From Gracilariopsis chorda (taxonomy: Eukaryota > Rhodophyta > Florideophyceae > Gracilariales > Gracilariaceae): DNA of 28,419 nt. This document shows, one piece after another, positions 26,089 to 28,419 of this stretch. Within the stretch, counting starts at the first letter, position 1. Each line of letters begins with the position of its first letter. A program made the position numbers and the translations under genes. Below the pieces are notes generated by a model that worked only from the letters and a program-made list of their open reading frames with translations, had not been told where the DNA came from and ran no database searches. The stretch lies in contig NBIV01000548.1 of the NCBI GenBank assembly GCA_003194525.1, positions 1-28,419 of the forward strand, read 5' to 3'.

Positions 26089-28419
26089 CTCCTCCTCGAG
26101 TTTCCTGTCCAAGACCAAGCCGTTTGACAATTGCATTAACACTCATACGTCCCAATGGCTTGGTGAGTAAATCGGCATCATTCAGCTCACTTGGGACGTA
26201 TTGAACACTAATCACATTGTCTCTTATGAGATCTCGGATAAAGTGAAACCTTTACATCAATGTGCTTAGCACGACTAGAAGGACACCTTTCACCACCAGC
26301 CCACTCCAATGCGCACTGGTTGTCAGAGTGTAGAGGAACCAAAGGTTTCATGTCGAAGCCGCATTCCCGTAGCACACGAGCAACCCATACCACTTCTTGT
26401 GCAGCCAAAGTCAGAGCATAGTACTCCGCCTCGCCAGTGGATAGCGCAACTGACGCTTGTTTTCTACACCATACCAGCAGGTTGCTGACCCAAGTTTAAC
26501 GAATATACCCGGGACATCGACTTCCGAGTCGTAAGTATCTCCAGCGTAGTCAGAGTCCACAAAACCATGCAGAATCTAGCGATCCAGCCCTGTAGCATAG
26601 CCCATGCTGTCGCGTTCCACACAGGTACCTGAGCACACGCTTCACTGCTTTGTGACACCAAGCGGTAGGAGCACTCTGAAAACGAGCCAGGATTAGAACT
26701 GGTGCAAGTATATCCAACCTAGTACGTAGTGCCAAGTACAGCAGAGACCCGATCATCTGCTGGTACAACTGCACATCCATTGGTGATTTGTCCTCCTCCA
26801 TTGCTAGAGATGTGAAGAAGCACTCCACCATAGGGCTAGGTACTGGCTTAGCGTTCTGGAGACCAAATCGTCGAAGTATACTTTCAATATACAGCGACTG
26901 TCCCAGCTTGACACCAAGGAGTTGTCCGGCTGTACCTATCTTCATGTCTGCTTTAAATTTGGTGTGCCATGCTAGATGAGCCTGTTTCAAACCGTACATA
27001 GCCTTGAGTAACTTATAGCACTTTGTGGTCAGACCAGGAACACCACGCGGCGACATCACCCACACGTCTTCTTTAAGCTCACCGTTGAGAAATGCAGTCT
27101 TAACATCTACTTGAGCCACATACATCTGAAAACAAAGTGCGACGTACAGGAACATGCGGACCAGGCTAAATGGCACTACTGGCGCATATGTCTCCATGTA
27201 GTTCTGCCCGTATGTCTGGTGATTGCCACCAGCCACAACCCTAGCCTTGAATCTCTCAACTGATCCTTTGGCATCGCGCTTTACGTTTAGAATGACATGA
27301 GTAGGAAGAGGCTGAGAGGCAGGTGATTCATCCTCCTCCCAAGTGTTCTTCTCCTCCACAGATGTCAGTTTTCATCAATGGCACCCTTCCAAAGGCTCTG
27401 CTCAAGTGGGTGTGGCAGACAGTGCTTCGCCCAGAGTAGGTTCATCACTGGTAGTAATATCCATTTGTGACGTTGCACTACCGGCCATGTACCACCACTT
27501 AGCTGGTGCACGTCGTGTACGGCGAGGATAGCGTGGTTCTGGTTCAGATTCCGGTAAGACATCAGTGTCCGAAGTATGTTGACTAGCACTTGGGGCATGC
27601 TCACCACAATTGTTTGGGTCCGAATCGTCACCAGAAGTATGCTCGCTATCATCTGGATGATCGGTACCGCTTTCAATGCTCTGTGCCGTTGGTATAGGAG
27701 TGGATTCAATATGTTCCGTATCACTCAATGTCGAATGGGGTGCCCACAGAAACCGTACTACCACTCTCAGTATCGATTTAAGAGTGATCTGTGCATTCAT
27801 AAGTATCATCTGATGCACCTTCATCACTCATAACATGTTCCAGAAAATGGTGCCCCAGGGAACTTGGACTCGTCAAATGTCACATGCCGAGACTTTACAA
27901 TGCGTGGAATCTCATCACTATCATTGACTAAAACATCATACACACCATGCTCAAGAGTCTGCAAGTACACTCCCTCAAGTGCGAGACTCGAACTTGGTAT
28001 CCGGTTCATCTTAAAGCACGAACGCAGCACACCCAAAACACTTTGACATGCTTCAGGGATGGTTTTGAACCAGTCATCAAAAGGTAAGGCCTGCTTCCAG
28101 TTGCTGAGTGATAAACCCTATTGCGAACATGTATGACGTGCTTTAATGCGTATGGCCACAAGCACTCTGGGAGACTTGCCTGTATGAGCAAAGCTCGAGC
28201 AGCTTCCTCCATAGTGCGATTGATGCGCTCGGCTATTGCATTGTGTTCCGGAGTATACGGAGGAGAGAAAGAAGTGTCTTGAAGAATGTTGGCAAGGTTC
28301 AGCTGCAACGCCATATACTCCTGGGCATTATCCGAGTGCACTTTCGCAATGGCCACTCCTCCAAGCTGCTGGAAACTTGTGCTCAACTGCATCGAATACA
28401 ACAGCAATTTCACTTTTAT
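26089..28419 (-). pseudogene. Family 2 polyprotein B3, frameshifted, runs off window
   Basis: Aligned to B1 (9023-11349), this is the C-terminal half from integrase to RNase H, with the rest beyond the right edge. The frame is broken into pieces by about 16 small indels (mostly +1 or -1, many in homopolymers) at about 26100-26580 and 27350-28375; the RT stretch at about 26590-27350 has none. Integrase D (HSDNAQEYMA) and E (HNAIAER) are present in pieces. The RT carries the same YVDD deletion as B1 (junction 26922-26942, KIGTAGQ). Either the copy is decayed or the sequence has read errors: indels outnumber what the few substitutions would predict. Confidence 0.9.
26922..26942 (-). other. Junction of the RT deletion in B3
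   Basis: Identical to B1 9851-9871 (KIGTAGQ). It lies in an otherwise unbroken RT stretch, so it is not a sequencing artefact of the indel-rich zones. Confidence 0.85.

Overview
The window is eukaryotic DNA made entirely of nested Ty1/copia (Pseudoviridae-type) LTR retrotransposons. I see no host gene, intron, tRNA, rRNA or CRISPR array. Every long reading frame is a copia-order polyprotein or fragment (Gag, protease, integrase, RT, RNase H), and every non-coding stretch can be assigned to an LTR, leader, primer-binding site (PBS) or polypurine tract (PPT). The host species cannot be named from this sequence. A repeat-rich alga, oomycete, fungus or other protist is plausible, but that is a guess.

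Family 1 (779 bp LTR, 1341-codon ORF) has three copies: element A on + (1-6790, missing only the first ~35 bp of its 5' LTR), element C on - (14117-20939, complete, 5 bp target-site duplication GACAG), and a solo LTR on + (13844-14116 plus 20945-21450, duplication GTATC) that C has split. Family 2 (733 bp LTR, 1390-codon ORF), all on -, has B1 (9017-22280, intact ORF), B2 (6791-8289, only leader and 5' gag remain in the window) and B3 (25356-28419, many frameshifts). B1 and B2 share one LTR (8290-9022) in a head-to-tail array. Family 3 is a pol fragment related to family 2 (23113-25355, -). Family 4 is an 807 bp LTR with 25 bp of leader (22306-23112 and 22281-22305, -).

Inferred insertion order: the family 3 element is oldest; the family 4 LTR element entered its RNase H region; B3 entered its integrase region; the B1/B2 array landed 25 bp inside the family 4 leader; a family 1 element entered the B1 leader and collapsed to a solo LTR; C inserted in that solo LTR; A inserted in B2 gag.

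Main points. (i) B1 and B3, at independent sites, carry the same in-frame deletion of about 72 codons that removes the RT YVDD catalytic box while B1 otherwise keeps an open 1390-codon frame, suggesting an RT-defective family mobilised in trans. (ii) Three LTR families that differ elsewhere share a ~100 bp U3 module with an inverted CCAAT box. (iii) Leaders of families 1 and 2 share a hairpin-rich tract. (iv) All visible PBSs match the anticodon arm of initiator tRNA-Met, the half-tRNA priming mode known from Drosophila copia and yeast Ty5. (v) A and C form a near-identical inverted pair.
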